Shown: positions 33,758 through 43,014 of the stretch, piece by piece
Layout of the letters: each line of letters begins with the position of its first letter
Position numbering within the stretch: the first letter of the stretch is position 1
Assembly (NCBI RefSeq): GCF_011745665.1
Contig: NZ_CP050253.1
Location: forward strand, 533,418-597,417
Direction of reading: 5' to 3'
From: Zophobihabitans entericus
Lineage (GTDB): Bacteria; Pseudomonadota; Gammaproteobacteria; Enterobacterales; Orbaceae
DNA length: 64,000 nt
Notes under the pieces: model-generated
Seen by the model: only the letters and a program-made list of their open reading frames with translations
Database searches by the model: none
Told to the model about the DNA's origin: nothing
Program-made: the position numbers and the translations under genes

Positions 33758-34564
33758 CTATAATTTAAATTCAGCCCAGATTGGTGCATGGTCTGACGGT
33801 TTATCAATTGCTCGTAACTGGTAGTCTATTCCTGTATCAATACAAGTGGAAGCTAATTTCTGACTAGCCAGAATCAGATCAATACGCAGACCAGTATTGG
33901 TATCAAAGCCTTTAGAGCGATAATCAAACCACGAATATTGACCGCCGGTAGTTGGATTAGCTTCTCTAAATGTATCAATAAAGCCCAGACCAAGCAGTTG
34001 ATCCATCCACTCTCTTTCTTCTGGCAGGAAAGAGGTCTTACCGGTTTTTAACCAGCGTTTTTTGCTCTCTTCAGGTAAGCCGATATCCAGATCTGTTGGA
34101 CTGATATTCATATCACCCATCACCAGAACTTTATCATCTGCTGAATAGTGAGTTTGTAAATAATGATGTAAATCCGCATAAAACTTACGTTTAGCAGGGA
34201 ATTTTATAGGATGATCAAGGCTTTCACCTTGCGGAAAATAACCATTAATGACAGTCAGCTTACCTTGGGACGTCGGTAAATCAGCAATAATTAAGCGTCT
34301 TTGCGCTTCTTCATCATCGGTTGGAAAGCCTTTTTGTACAATAATGGGAGCCTGTTTAGTTAACAAAGCTACACCGTAATGGGCTTTTTGACCATAATAA
34401 TTGAGGTGATAACCAAATTGCTGCATCTCCTCTAGCGGGAACTGCTCATCATGAACCTTGGTTTCTTGTAGACCAATAACGTCAGGATTATGTTTTTCGA
34501 TCAGTGCCGCAAGTTGATGTTGTCTGGCGCGTAACCCATTAATATTAAAAGAGATGAATTTCAT
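33758..34564 (-). CDS. xthA: Exodeoxyribonuclease III
   Basis: XthA is the main AP endonuclease and 3' repair phosphatase/exonuclease. The 268-residue product begins [20 protein letters not shown], with metal ligand Glu in IGLQETKV, then [26 protein letters not shown], the region FIDTFR, and the catalytic [10 protein letters not shown] at the end. It stands 18 bases upstream of xseA, so the three minus-strand genes xthA-xseA-qorA likely form one DNA-repair-containing unit. Confidence 0.97.
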   Translation of the reverse strand: MKFISFNINGLRARQHQLAALIEKHNPDVIGLQETKVHDEQFPLEEMQQFGYHLNYYGQKAHYGVALLTKQAPIIVQKGFPTDDEEAQRRLIIADLPTSQGKLTVINGYFPQGESLDHPIKFPAKRKFYADLHHYLQTHYSADDKVLVMGDMNISPTDLDIGLPEESKKRWLKTGKTSFLPEEREWMDQLLGLGFIDTFREANPTTGGQYSWFDYRSKGFDTNTGLRIDLILASQKLASTCIDTGIDYQLRAIDKPSDHAPIWAEFKL

Positions 34565-34741
34565 AAGTTTATCGTAATTTGATGGAATTTATTTGATCCT
34601 ATCAGAGATATGGGGAGTTGTTAAGCGGTAATCAAATAACCTATAGGTGAATATTTAAAAGGTTTTGAAGAGTATTTTTTGTAGCAAGAATCATGAATAA
34701 AATTTATCTTCTGAGATTGTTTATTGATATGTGTTAAGCAC

Positions 34742-34768
34742 AAATATGGTATGATATTAGCCATATTT
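34742..34768 (+). promoter_or_regulatory. Inverted repeat with possible -10 box before the MarC-family gene
   Basis: AAATATGG (34742-34749) and CCATATTT (34761-34768) flank an 11-base core containing TATGAT (34750-34755 reads TATGAT). It lies 22 bases before the start and could be a repressor site over the promoter or a leader hairpin. Confidence 0.35.
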
Positions 34769-34789
34769 TTTTCGTTCTTCTGAGCTACT

Positions 34790-35419
34790 ATGGACATTCA
34801 AATTTTTTTACAATTTTTTATTGGACTTTTTGCCTTAGTTAATCCGATAGGAATTCTGCCTGTTTATATTAGTATGACAGACAGTGAAGATAAAATTCAG
34901 CGAGCTAAAACCAATAAAATGGCTAACGTTTCGGTCGCTATTATTTTGATTGTCTCTTTCCTTGTTGGTAGTGTAATTCTGAATTTTTTAAGCATCTCTA
35001 TCAACTCCTTTAGAATTGCCGGTGGTATTCTGGTTGTCTCTATTGCGATGAGCATGATCAATGGTAAATTAGGTGAGCATAAACAAACTAAGCAAGAGTT
35101 AACCGAATCGATTGTTAAAGAGAATGTTGCTGTTGTACCTTTAGCATTACCGCTTATGGCCGGACCGGGTGCTATTAGTTCAATGATTGTCTGGAGTACT
35201 AAATATAATACCTGGGATTATATTGGTGGCTTCATCATTGTGATTATGTTGTTTAGTTTTTGTTGTTGGTTGTTGTTTAAATCTGCTCCGCTGATCATTC
35301 GTATTTTAGGGCAAACAGGAATTAACGTTGTAACGCGTATTATGGGCTTGCTACTAATGGCGCTTGGTATTGAGTTTGTGGTTTCAGGATTACGCGCCAT
35401 CTTCCCGGGTTGGTTATAA
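34790..35419 (+). CDS. ychE: MarC/YchE-family inner-membrane protein
   Basis: The 209-residue protein has six hydrophobic segments and follows E. coli YchE closely: FFIGLFALVNPIGILPVYIS, SFRIAGGILVVSIAMSMI-type run, VVPLALPLMAGPGAISS, and ITRIMGLLLMALGIEF-type end. The family was once linked to multiple antibiotic resistance but no transport function is established. It is a single gene followed, 41 bases later, by tyrA. Confidence 0.9.
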   Translation: MDIQIFLQFFIGLFALVNPIGILPVYISMTDSEDKIQRAKTNKMANVSVAIILIVSFLVGSVILNFLSISINSFRIAGGILVVSIAMSMINGKLGEHKQTKQELTESIVKENVAVVPLALPLMAGPGAISSMIVWSTKYNTWDYIGGFIIVIMLFSFCCWLLFKSAPLIIRILGQTGINVVTRIMGLLLMALGIEFVVSGLRAIFPGWL

Positions 35420-35460
35420 TTATACAAATATATTCATAAATTTTTGAAAGGTTATTGGAC

Positions 35461-36582
35461 ATGGTTGCTGAATTAAACGAATTGCGTGGAAAAATTGATG
35501 AGATCGATCAGACATTATTGCAATTATTGGCTAAACGCCTGAGTTTAGTGGCTGAAGTAGGTAAAGTTAAGCACCAACACGGCATTCCAATTTATGCTCC
35601 CGAGCGTGAAGCAAACATGTTGGCCGCTCGTCAGAAAGAGGGCGAGCAGTTAGGATTATCACCAGAACTTGTTGAGGATGTATTGCGCCGTTTAATGCGT
35701 GAATCTTATATCCATGAAAATGATTCAGGTTTTAAAAAGACTTTTAGTGGTAAAGGCGTGATTGTTATTGTTGGTGGTAACGGTCTGATGGGGCGACTAT
35801 TTAGTCGTTTATTCAAACTGTCAGGTTATGAGGTCAGAGTACTTGGTTCACGTAACTGGGATGAAGCACCAAAACTTGTTGCCGATGCTGATGCCGTGAT
35901 TGTTACTGTGCCAATTAATAAGACTTTGGATATCATTAAACAATTACCAGAATTGCCAAAAGATTGTGTTCTGACTGATTTCACTTCGATTAAACAACTA
36001 CCATTACAGGCGATGCTGGACAAACATCAGGGGCCGGTCGTTGGTCTGCATCCAATGTTTGGTCCGGATGTACCAAATTTAGCGAAGCAGTTAGTGGTTT
36101 ATTGTGCGGGAAGATATCCGGAAAAATACCAATGGCTTTTAGATCAAATTGCTATTTGGGGCGCTAATGTATACGCCATTAGTTCTGCTGATCACGATAA
36201 AAACATGTCATTTATTCAGGCATTACGTCACTTTACCTCTTTTGCCTATGGTGCCAATCTGGCACGTGAAGGTGCTAATATTGATCAGCTGATTGCTTTA
36301 TCATCACCAATTTACCGTTTAGAGTTGATGATGGTTGGTCGTCTGTTTGCTCAGGATCCACAGCTATATGCTGATATCATTATGTCATCTGACCAAAATA
36401 TTGATTTAATTAAACGTTATCATGCCTGTTTGGGTGAGATGATCAAACTGCTGGAAAAGCAAGATAAGTCTCATTTTATTGAAAACTTTAATCAGATTTC
36501 TGACTGGTTTGGTGATTATGCTGATCGGTTTATGGTTGAGAGCCGTGGGTTACTTAAATTTGCCAATGATAATCGGGTGTGA
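35461..36582 (+). CDS. tyrA: Chorismate mutase / prephenate dehydrogenase
   Basis: This bifunctional enzyme turns chorismate into 4-hydroxyphenylpyruvate for tyrosine synthesis. The 373-residue product has an AroQ mutase domain (about 1-90, [19 protein letters not shown]) and a dehydrogenase domain with the NAD fold [17 protein letters not shown] (about 101-117), [11 protein letters not shown] and [10 protein letters not shown] start at ATG 35461 (MVAELNELR, as in E. coli) with GAAAGG upstream, not at the TTG six bases before. No aroF/pheA neighbour is present. Confidence 0.96.
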   Translation: MVAELNELRGKIDEIDQTLLQLLAKRLSLVAEVGKVKHQHGIPIYAPEREANMLAARQKEGEQLGLSPELVEDVLRRLMRESYIHENDSGFKKTFSGKGVIVIVGGNGLMGRLFSRLFKLSGYEVRVLGSRNWDEAPKLVADADAVIVTVPINKTLDIIKQLPELPKDCVLTDFTSIKQLPLQAMLDKHQGPVVGLHPMFGPDVPNLAKQLVVYCAGRYPEKYQWLLDQIAIWGANVYAISSADHDKNMSFIQALRHFTSFAYGANLAREGANIDQLIALSSPIYRLELMMVGRLFAQDPQLYADIIMSSDQNIDLIKRYHACLGEMIKLLEKQDKSHFIENFNQISDWFGDYADRFMVESRGLLKFANDNRV

Positions 36583-36588
36583 GTTGTT

Positions 36589-36650
36589 AGTTGCGCGACG
36601 TAGTCGCGCTTTGTAGTGCTTAGAACAGTGAAAATCATTAGCCTGTGTGT
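36589..36650 (-). repeat. Single 60-bp repeat unit (same family as the 45.1-45.3 kb array)
   Basis: Read on the minus strand, this segment aligns with the 60-bp unit of the array at 45097-45330; shared blocks on the + strand here include TTGCGCGAC, GCTTT, CTTAGAAC and GTGAAA in the same order. It abuts the palindromic element. Confidence 0.75.
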
Positions 36651-36750
36651 GAGCTTAGCGGTACTATTCCGATGCGCTGAACATGCAAGCCATGTAACGC
36701 TTACTTCATAGCACCGCTAAGCTCAGTCTGCATCCAATAAACTTCATTGA
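36651..36750 (+). repeat. Dispersed palindromic repeat, copy A
   Basis: The core 36651-36724 is a 74-bp imperfect palindrome: GAGCTTAGCGGTACTAT at one end and ATAGCACCGCTAAGCTC at the other (17-bp arms, one mismatch), with an inner ACATG-CAAGC-CATGT hairpin. The full 100 bp recurs in reverse orientation at 44986-45085 with four differences. There is no coding potential. It lies between convergent tyrA and amiC. Confidence 0.95.
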
Positions 36751-36756
36751 ACCAGC

Positions 36757-36829
36757 AACAACACCAGAAAACACGCTAAGTGGGTGTGCTCCCGCCTAAA
36801 CACCCTGCTAATGCCAGCACAACCTTTAA
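36757..36829 (-). repeat. Third module of the composite repeat
   Basis: The reverse complement (GCTGGCATT..AGGGTGTTT..GGGAGCACACCC..GTGTTTT) aligns with 44564-44622 at the second site. It completes the same module order, inverted, at both sites. Confidence 0.65.
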
Positions 36830-36883
36830 GTTACGTAACAGAATTAAAATTTTAAAGAAAAGAATTGTGATTTTAAGCAAAAA

Positions 36884-38104
36884 CTAGATCTTTCTAAGTT
36901 TTATATAACCTTTAATGCCATCTAAAATCGCTTTAGCGACCTGATTCTGGAAAGCTGCAGTTTTTAACTTACGTTCTTCGGCAATATTACTGATAAATGC
37001 TGTTTCAACGAGTACAGACGGGACATCTGGTGCTTTTAATACAGCAAACCCAGCTTGTTCAACAGTCTTTTTGTGCAGTGGATTGATCTTTTTCATCTGT
37101 GCCAGAATTTGAGCGCCAAGCACCAGACTATTGGAGGTGGTGGTTTTTTGTACCAGGTCTAGGATTGTATGATCCAGATATTCGTCACCACTACGACTCA
37201 CACCACCGATTTCATCTGACTCATTTTGAGTCTGTGCCAGATAACTTGCTGCCGAACTACTTGCTCCACGAGTTGAAAGCGCGTAAACAGAAGACCCTTT
37301 AGCTTCACGACGATTGAAAGCATCCGCATGGATAGAGATAAACAGATCTGCATGTAAAGCACGTGCTTTGGCAACGCGAACTTTTAATGGTAAGAATACG
37401 TCTTCATTGCGAGTCATATAGACAGTCATTGTCGGTTCTTTCTTAATTAAGTCCCTTACACGACGCGCTATTTGCAGCACAATGTCTTTTTCTCTGGTTT
37501 TGTTGTAGCCAATTGCACCAGGATCTTCACCACCATGACCCGGATCAAGAACAACAATTACTGCATTGTTACTTCTGGCTGGTGGCGGTGTGTGATCGGT
37601 TTGACTCAGTTCACCTTTATTGTACTCTTCAAGTAAGGCCAGTAGCGGGTCATCATCTATACTGGATGGTCTGGCTGGATAGAGATCAACAACCAGACGG
37701 TTCTTAAATTCTGCAATTGGTTTTAGTGTGAACATATTTGGGTTCACACCTTGCTTAAGCTCAATAACTAACCGGACTGTCTTTTTATCAAACTGGCCAA
37801 CGCGTAGTTGTTTAATATAAGGGTCATCAGCCTGCACCAGAGTATTAATATTACTCAATACAGAGTTAAGATTGAGATCATCAATATCGATAACAATGCG
37901 ATCTGGAGAAGTTAAAGCAAACTGGCGATATACCAGTGGAATGTTTGATTCAAGTGTAATCCGAGTATATGAGGAAGCGGGCCATACGCGTACAGCTACC
38001 ATCTGTGCTTGAGCGGTAAATCCTACACGACTAACAGAAAGCAGGCAGACTGCTGCAATACCTTTAATTAGTAAACGACGTGATGGACTAAACGAATCCG
38101 ACAT
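36884..38104 (-). CDS. amiC: N-acetylmuramoyl-L-alanine amidase AmiC
   Basis: AmiC splits septal peptidoglycan during daughter-cell separation and is activated by NlpD. The 406-residue protein has a twin-arginine signal (SRRLLIKG, then a hydrophobic run; cleavage about residue 34), an AMIN domain for septal targeting (about 36-145, [16 protein letters not shown]) and an Amidase_3 zinc domain (about 180-400) with [21 protein letters not shown] and LVETAFISN. It aligns end to end with E. coli AmiC, including [11 protein letters not shown]. It stands alone and is divergent from asd. Confidence 0.96.
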   Translation of the reverse strand: MSDSFSPSRRLLIKGIAAVCLLSVSRVGFTAQAQMVAVRVWPASSYTRITLESNIPLVYRQFALTSPDRIVIDIDDLNLNSVLSNINTLVQADDPYIKQLRVGQFDKKTVRLVIELKQGVNPNMFTLKPIAEFKNRLVVDLYPARPSSIDDDPLLALLEEYNKGELSQTDHTPPPARSNNAVIVVLDPGHGGEDPGAIGYNKTREKDIVLQIARRVRDLIKKEPTMTVYMTRNEDVFLPLKVRVAKARALHADLFISIHADAFNRREAKGSSVYALSTRGASSSAASYLAQTQNESDEIGGVSRSGDEYLDHTILDLVQKTTTSNSLVLGAQILAQMKKINPLHKKTVEQAGFAVLKAPDVPSVLVETAFISNIAEERKLKTAAFQNQVAKAILDGIKGYIKLRKI

Positions 38105-38332
38105 AACTCAAAATATCTCTAACACTTAATACAGTAATGAAATTTGAGTAATCATATCATCATTTTTATAAAATCTCCTAGCCTGATTGACAGTTAATTC
38201 CAATCAATTTCCTAAAAAATTTATAAACAAGACTTATCAAGCATGTAATCTATAAATAATTTGTTATCGCCCTTGTATTATCAGCGTATTTTGTTTTAAT
38301 AGACGAATTAGTCAGCAAAATGGAAAAATAGC

Positions 38333-39436
38333 ATGAAAAATGTTGGATTTATTGGTTGGCGTGGCATGGTGGGTTCAGTCCTTATGCAACGTATGGTTGA
38401 AGAGCGTGATTTTGATTTAATTAATCCGGTTTTCTTTTCCACTTCGCAAACTGGTCAGGCAGGTCCATCTTTTAATGGTAAGACCAGCATTCTGCAAGAT
38501 GCAAATAATCTCGAAGCATTAAAAGCGCTGGATATTATTATTACCTGTCAGGGTGGAGACTACACCAGTGATGTTTATCCAAAACTTCGTGCGGCCGGCT
38601 GGCAGGGCTATTGGATCGATGCTGCGTCAACACTGCGTATGAAAGATGATGCCATTATCATTCTTGACCCGGTCAATAAAGCACATATCCACGCGGGTAT
38701 TGATAAAGGAATTAAAACCTTTGTTGGTGGTAACTGTACAGTTAGCTTAATGCTGATGTCACTTGGTGGGCTTTTTGCGAGTAACCTTGTGGAATGGGTC
38801 TCTGTCGCGACTTATCAGGCTGCTTCTGGTGGTGGTGCTCGTCATATGCGCGAATTACTCACTCAAATGGGTATTTTGCACGATAAAGTTGCGACTGAGC
38901 TTAGTAATCCGGCTGCTTCTATTTTAGATATTGAACGTAAAGTGACTCAGGCTATGCGTGATGGTTCACTGCCAACCGATAACTTTGGCGTGCCACTGGC
39001 TGGCAGTTTGATTCCGTGGATCGATAAGCAACTTGATAATGGACAAAGCCGTGAAGAGTGGAAAGGTCAGGCTGAGACTAATAAAATTTTAGGTAACAGT
39101 TCAATTATCCCTGTAGATGGTTTATGTGTCAGAATCGGTGCGCTGCGTTGCCACAGTCAGGCGTTTACTATCAAACTGAAAAAAGACATTTCCATTCCGG
39201 AAATTGAACAATTATTAGTGTCTCATAATGAATGGGCTAAAGTGATTCCAAATGATCGTGAAATCAGTATGAAAGAACTGACTCCGGCAGCAGTAACTGG
39301 GACTCTTTCCACTCCGGTTGGACGTCTGCGTAAGTTAAATATGGGCTCTGATTATTTGTCTGCATTTAACGTTGGTGACCAGCTACTTTGGGGTGCAGCT
39401 GAGCCTCTGCGTCGTATGCTTAGAATTCTGTTGTAG
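38333..39436 (+). CDS. asd: Aspartate-semialdehyde dehydrogenase
   Basis: Asd makes aspartate semialdehyde for lysine, diaminopimelate, methionine and threonine. The 367-residue product is the E. coli-type enzyme: [20 protein letters not shown], catalytic Cys135 in [11 protein letters not shown], and [13 protein letters not shown]. The 228-base upstream region shows no lysine riboswitch that I can recognise. A strong terminator follows. Confidence 0.97.
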   Translation: MKNVGFIGWRGMVGSVLMQRMVEERDFDLINPVFFSTSQTGQAGPSFNGKTSILQDANNLEALKALDIIITCQGGDYTSDVYPKLRAAGWQGYWIDAASTLRMKDDAIIILDPVNKAHIHAGIDKGIKTFVGGNCTVSLMLMSLGGLFASNLVEWVSVATYQAASGGGARHMRELLTQMGILHDKVATELSNPAASILDIERKVTQAMRDGSLPTDNFGVPLAGSLIPWIDKQLDNGQSREEWKGQAETNKILGNSSIIPVDGLCVRIGALRCHSQAFTIKLKKDISIPEIEQLLVSHNEWAKVIPNDREISMKELTPAAVTGTLSTPVGRLRKLNMGSDYLSAFNVGDQLLWGAAEPLRRMLRILL

Positions 39437-39453
39437 TTATGATTTTAGAGTAT

Positions 39454-39482
39454 AAAAAAAGCCATCATTTGATGGCTTTTTT
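39454..39482. terminator. Bidirectional terminator between asd and nagC
   Basis: An A-run, GCCATCA (39461-39467), TT, TGATGGC (39470-39476) and a T-run; symmetrical, so it serves both convergent genes. Confidence 0.93.
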
Positions 39483-39502
39483 GTCGATTGTCAGTTAGTC
39501 AA

Positions 39503-40732
39503 TTACTCTTTCTCTTCCGATAAGAGTGTCATCAACAGAGAACCATTAAACATCGCTTGCTGTACAAGGGCAAAAGCACCAATTGCACTGGTATCATCTA
39601 AAACGGAACGGCCAATTTTCAGATTGTCTCTAAACGTTTTTAAGGCTTGAGAATTAAGTACACTGTTTAAGATTGGAAACAAAACTTTTTCTGCAACAGT
39701 AATCTCACCTGCGATCACGATCTTTTGTGGATTAAATAAATTCACCAAAATAGCAATCGCTCGTCCCAGATTATGACCCGCCTGCTGAATTAAATGAACA
39801 GCAAGTTCATCGCCTTCATTTGCTAACCGACTAATTTCTTTAATGTTACAATTTTCAAGAGTTAGTTTTGATGGGTAGTTCTGTTCCAGCAGTTGTCTTG
39901 CTCGTTGCTCGATTGCTTTATTAACGACGGTGTTTTCCAGACAACCAAAATTACCACAGTGACAGCGATCACCAAGTAGCTCAACCTGAATATGTCCGAC
40001 TTCACCAGTACTTTGGTTATGATTTTGGAAGAGTTGCTGGTTAATCACGACACCAGAACCCACACCACGATGAACACGAATTAAAATCGAGTCATCCACA
40101 TCTTGCGTTGAACCAAAATAGTTTTCAGCCAGTGCTAAACTCTGTACATCATTACCAATAAAAGCAGGTACGCCAAATTTAACACTTAGCACATCAACGA
40201 GTGGCCAGTTATCTACTTTGACATGAGGAGTATATCTGACAACTCCACTTTCTGAATCGATGAGTCCTGGCATAACGACAGATATCGCGACCAGTTTTTT
40301 AATTTTCTTACTATTTTCCTGTAGGAAAAGCTCAATAACAGAAAGTAAATAATTTTCAGCCAGACGCTGAGTAAAATCATTAAGAGGATAATATTCACTG
40401 GCAAGCAGTTCTCCACCTAAATCATATAACCCAATGGTGATACGTGAACGACTAAACTGAATCGCAATTGCCTGAAATGGTGCTGTTCTGGCAACGATAG
40501 AGACCGCCGGGCGACCACCTGTAGATTGTTGAACGTCGATCTCTTTAATGAGTTTATGCTTAAGAAGCTGGCGCGTAATTTTAGTAATACTCGCAGGAGC
40601 AAGATGACTGACTTCCGCTAGTTGAATTCGAGAAATTGGACTTTGTTGTACAATTAAACGATAAATCATGGCGTAGTTGAGCTGTTTAACCAGCTCAGCA
40701 TTTCCCACAAGATTAAGATAATTAAATGCCAT
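39503..40732 (-). CDS. nagC: N-acetylglucosamine repressor NagC (ROK family)
   Basis: NagC represses amino-sugar uptake and degradation and is relieved by GlcNAc-6-phosphate. The 409-residue protein has an N-terminal helix-turn-helix (about 28-60, ISRIQLAEVSHLAPASITKITRQL), ROK sugar-binding motifs, the zinc loop GDRCHCGNFGCLE (about 255-267), and NLFNPQKIVIAGEI. It aligns with E. coli NagC end to end. It is the last gene of the nagB-nagA-nagC unit, 51 bases after nagA. Confidence 0.95.
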   Translation of the reverse strand: MAFNYLNLVGNAELVKQLNYAMIYRLIVQQSPISRIQLAEVSHLAPASITKITRQLLKHKLIKEIDVQQSTGGRPAVSIVARTAPFQAIAIQFSRSRITIGLYDLGGELLASEYYPLNDFTQRLAENYLLSVIELFLQENSKKIKKLVAISVVMPGLIDSESGVVRYTPHVKVDNWPLVDVLSVKFGVPAFIGNDVQSLALAENYFGSTQDVDDSILIRVHRGVGSGVVINQQLFQNHNQSTGEVGHIQVELLGDRCHCGNFGCLENTVVNKAIEQRARQLLEQNYPSKLTLENCNIKEISRLANEGDELAVHLIQQAGHNLGRAIAILVNLFNPQKIVIAGEITVAEKVLFPILNSVLNSQALKTFRDNLKIGRSVLDDTSAIGAFALVQQAMFNGSLLMTLLSEEKE

Positions 40733-40772
40733 TATTAACCTATTATTATAATTATTATCAATAAATTAAACG

Positions 40773-40793
40773 GAATGGGCATCCTACCCATTC
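40773..40793 (-). promoter_or_regulatory. Hairpin at the nagA stop codon
   Basis: GAATGGG (40773-40779) pairs with CCCATTC (40787-40793); the nagA stop codon is in the loop. On the minus strand it is followed by CGTTTAATTT, so it may act as a partial terminator that lowers nagC expression. Confidence 0.55.
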
Positions 40794-41926
40794 AACCGAC
40801 CATTGACAATGGTTTTTAAGATAGTGAAATCCTGATCAAAAACCACCAGATTAGCAATTTTTCCTTCTTGTATTGAACCGAGTGTATCATCAACACCAAT
40901 TGCTCTGGCTGGATATAATGTCGCCATGCGCAGGACTTCGTCTAATGCTAAGCCTACGTGCTTAACACTATTTTCAACTGCTTTGATCATAGTCAAACCA
41001 GAGCCACCTAATGTACCATTTTCATCAGTACATTTACCATCTTTATAATAAATTGTTTTGCCAGCAAATGTTGCCTGTGTCATGTTAGTCCCAACCGGTA
41101 AAATCGCGTCAGTAACCAGCACTAATTTATCTTGTTTAATGCGATGACTGTTACGGATATTAGCCCAGTCGACATGGAATCCATCAGCAATAATTCCGGC
41201 ATAAACTTCTGGTGCATCATAAATAGCGCCAACGATACCCGGTTCTCTGCCTGAAATGGCAGGCATTGCATTAAACAGGTGAGTCGCTAAACGAATTCCG
41301 GCATTAAATCCACGACGACAATCAGCATATGTCCCATTAGTATGGCCGACAGAGACATGAATACCCGCAGCTGAAAGCTGTTTGATAATTGCTTTATCCA
41401 CTTTTTCAGGTGCTAACGTGATCACTTTTACCACGTCGGCGTTTTGACAGATAAAATCGATCATTTCATGGCTTGGGGAACGAATAAACTTCTCATTGTG
41501 AATGCCTTTCTTTTCAAGGCTGATATAGGGACCTTCAATATGTAAGCCAATAGCCTGATTACTATGCGTTTTTAAGTATTCACGCATGGTCTCAATCGCT
41601 TTACGGATGAATTCATCCGTTGACGTAATCAGTGTTGGTAAATAACTGGTACAACCTGTTCTTAGGTTGGTTTCTTGCATAATTTCAAGCGTTTCAATGC
41701 TTAACGAGTCAAGGGTTTCATTAAACTGTACGCCACCACAGCCGTTTAATTGGATATCTAAAAACCCAGGGGCTAAAATCGCACCTTTTAAGTCTTCAAC
41801 GTCCATATTTCGTGGCATTTCACTCTTTGGACAAACCTGAACAATTTTATCGCCATCGATGATGACAACATGTTTATCTAAGATTTCAAATCCGGTATAG
41901 ATTCGGCAATTTGTTAATGCATACAT
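40784..41926 (-). CDS. nagA: N-acetylglucosamine-6-phosphate deacetylase
   Basis: NagA removes acetate from GlcNAc-6-P, giving the substrate of NagB. The 380-residue amidohydrolase has [18 protein letters not shown] (about 49-66), [10 protein letters not shown] with the metal-binding Glu, [29 protein letters not shown] and [11 protein letters not shown] with the catalytic Asp. It lies between nagB and nagC, with a 16-bp hairpin between it and nagB. Confidence 0.97.
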   Translation of the reverse strand: MYALTNCRIYTGFEILDKHVVIIDGDKIVQVCPKSEMPRNMDVEDLKGAILAPGFLDIQLNGCGGVQFNETLDSLSIETLEIMQETNLRTGCTSYLPTLITSTDEFIRKAIETMREYLKTHSNQAIGLHIEGPYISLEKKGIHNEKFIRSPSHEMIDFICQNADVVKVITLAPEKVDKAIIKQLSAAGIHVSVGHTNGTYADCRRGFNAGIRLATHLFNAMPAISGREPGIVGAIYDAPEVYAGIIADGFHVDWANIRNSHRIKQDKLVLVTDAILPVGTNMTQATFAGKTIYYKDGKCTDENGTLGGSGLTMIKAVENSVKHVGLALDEVLRMATLYPARAIGVDDTLGSIQEGKIANLVVFDQDFTILKTIVNGRLNG

Positions 41927-41951
41927 AATGATAATCCTTCTAAAGCTGTGA

Positions 41952-41988
41952 AAAGCATTGATGCAGAATATCTCTGCATCAATGCTTT
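41952..41988 (-). promoter_or_regulatory. Perfect 16-bp intercistronic hairpin between nagB and nagA
   Basis: AAAGCATTGATGCAGA (41952-41967), a 5-base loop and TCTGCATCAATGCTTT (41973-41988) fill the gap directly after the nagB stop. On the minus strand it is followed by TTCAC, not a T-run. It probably protects nagB mRNA or partly stops transcription. Confidence 0.85.
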
Positions 41989-41990
41989 GA

Positions 41991-42797
41991 TTATAGAACT
42001 TTAACTTTTAAGTTATCAGCTTCAAGTTGTTGGAAATATTTCAGGGTCTTTACTTTGAGTTCAGATGTGCTTGGCTCATCACAAACAATAATTGATTTAC
42101 GATGTTGCTGTAGTGCGGTCACTGTCCATAAATGGTTAACAGAGCCTTCGACAGCCATTTGTAACGCTAATGCTTTATTATGACCAGAAACGAGTAATAG
42201 CACTTCTTCTGCATCCATCAATGTACCAACACCAACGGTTAGCGCATATTTAGGTACTTTATTCACGTCATTATTAAAGAAACGGGAATTGGCAATACGT
42301 GTATCCATCGTTAATGTTTTAATACGGGTACGAGAAGCGAGGGAAGAGCCTGGTTCGTTAAAAGCGATATGACCATCCTGACCTACGCCACCAACAAAGA
42401 GTTTTACGCCGCCATATGACAGCATTTTCTCTTCATACTTTTTACACTCTTCATCAATATCTTTAGCATTACCATCTAAGATATGAATATTCTTTTTATT
42501 GATATCAATATGGTTGAAAAAGTTGTTATACATGAACGAATGATAACTTTCTGGATGATCTTTTGGTAAACCGACGTATTCGTCCATATTAAATGTGACA
42601 ACATGCTTAAAACTGACTTTGCCAGCTTTATGTAATTTAATCAGTTGCCCATACATCATCAGTGGCGAGCTACCGGTTGGTAGGCCTAAAACAAATGGAC
42701 GTTTAGCTGTTGGTTTAAATGCATTGATTTGAGCAACAATATAATTAGCAGCCCATGCGCCAACTTGTTGTGCAGATGTAACAGGGATCAATCTCAT
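41991..42797 (-). CDS. nagB: Glucosamine-6-phosphate deaminase
   Basis: NagB converts GlcN-6-P to fructose-6-P and ammonia. The true start is ATG at 42795-42797 ([20 protein letters not shown]) with AAGGAG upstream; the frame is open 35 codons further but that part has no family match. The 268-residue protein has [54 protein letters not shown] and [16 protein letters not shown]. It heads nagBAC and is divergent from nagE, as in E. coli. Confidence 0.97.
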   Translation of the reverse strand: MRLIPVTSAQQVGAWAANYIVAQINAFKPTAKRPFVLGLPTGSSPLMMYGQLIKLHKAGKVSFKHVVTFNMDEYVGLPKDHPESYHSFMYNNFFNHIDINKKNIHILDGNAKDIDEECKKYEEKMLSYGGVKLFVGGVGQDGHIAFNEPGSSLASRTRIKTLTMDTRIANSRFFNNDVNKVPKYALTVGVGTLMDAEEVLLLVSGHNKALALQMAVEGSVNHLWTVTALQQHRKSIIVCDEPSTSELKVKTLKYFQQLEADNLKVKVL

Positions 42798-42887
42798 GGA
42801 ATACTCCTTAAATTTATATTCTTTTTTTATACTATGAAATATGTAAGTATAAATTAGCACTTTTAAAGCGATAAAGCCACAATAAAT

Positions 42888-42903
42888 AGTGACCATTATC
42901 ACA
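42888..42903. promoter_or_regulatory. CRP-type site between nagB and nagE
   Basis: AGTGA-CCATTA-TCACA matches TGTGA-N6-TCACA with one difference, in an AT-rich frame (AAAT before, AATT after) as in strong CRP sites. It lies 90 bases before nagB and about 110 before nagE. NagC operators are expected nearby but were not resolved by eye. Confidence 0.7.
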
Positions 42904-43014
42904 AATTACAGATAATTAATTTGCATTGCAAAATATTATTGAGTTGAATAAGACTGATGGTAGTAAACTTTATATACCTATTCTATGGAGAATGGAATAG
43001 CTAAGGAGATAGAA

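Noticed and set aside
38105..38332. Possible lysine riboswitch upstream of asd
   Set aside because: No conserved riboswitch core or paired elements were found in this AT-rich spacer.
42798..42902. N-terminal extension of nagB to 42902
   Set aside because: It runs through the CRP site region; AAGGAG and homology support the start at 42797.
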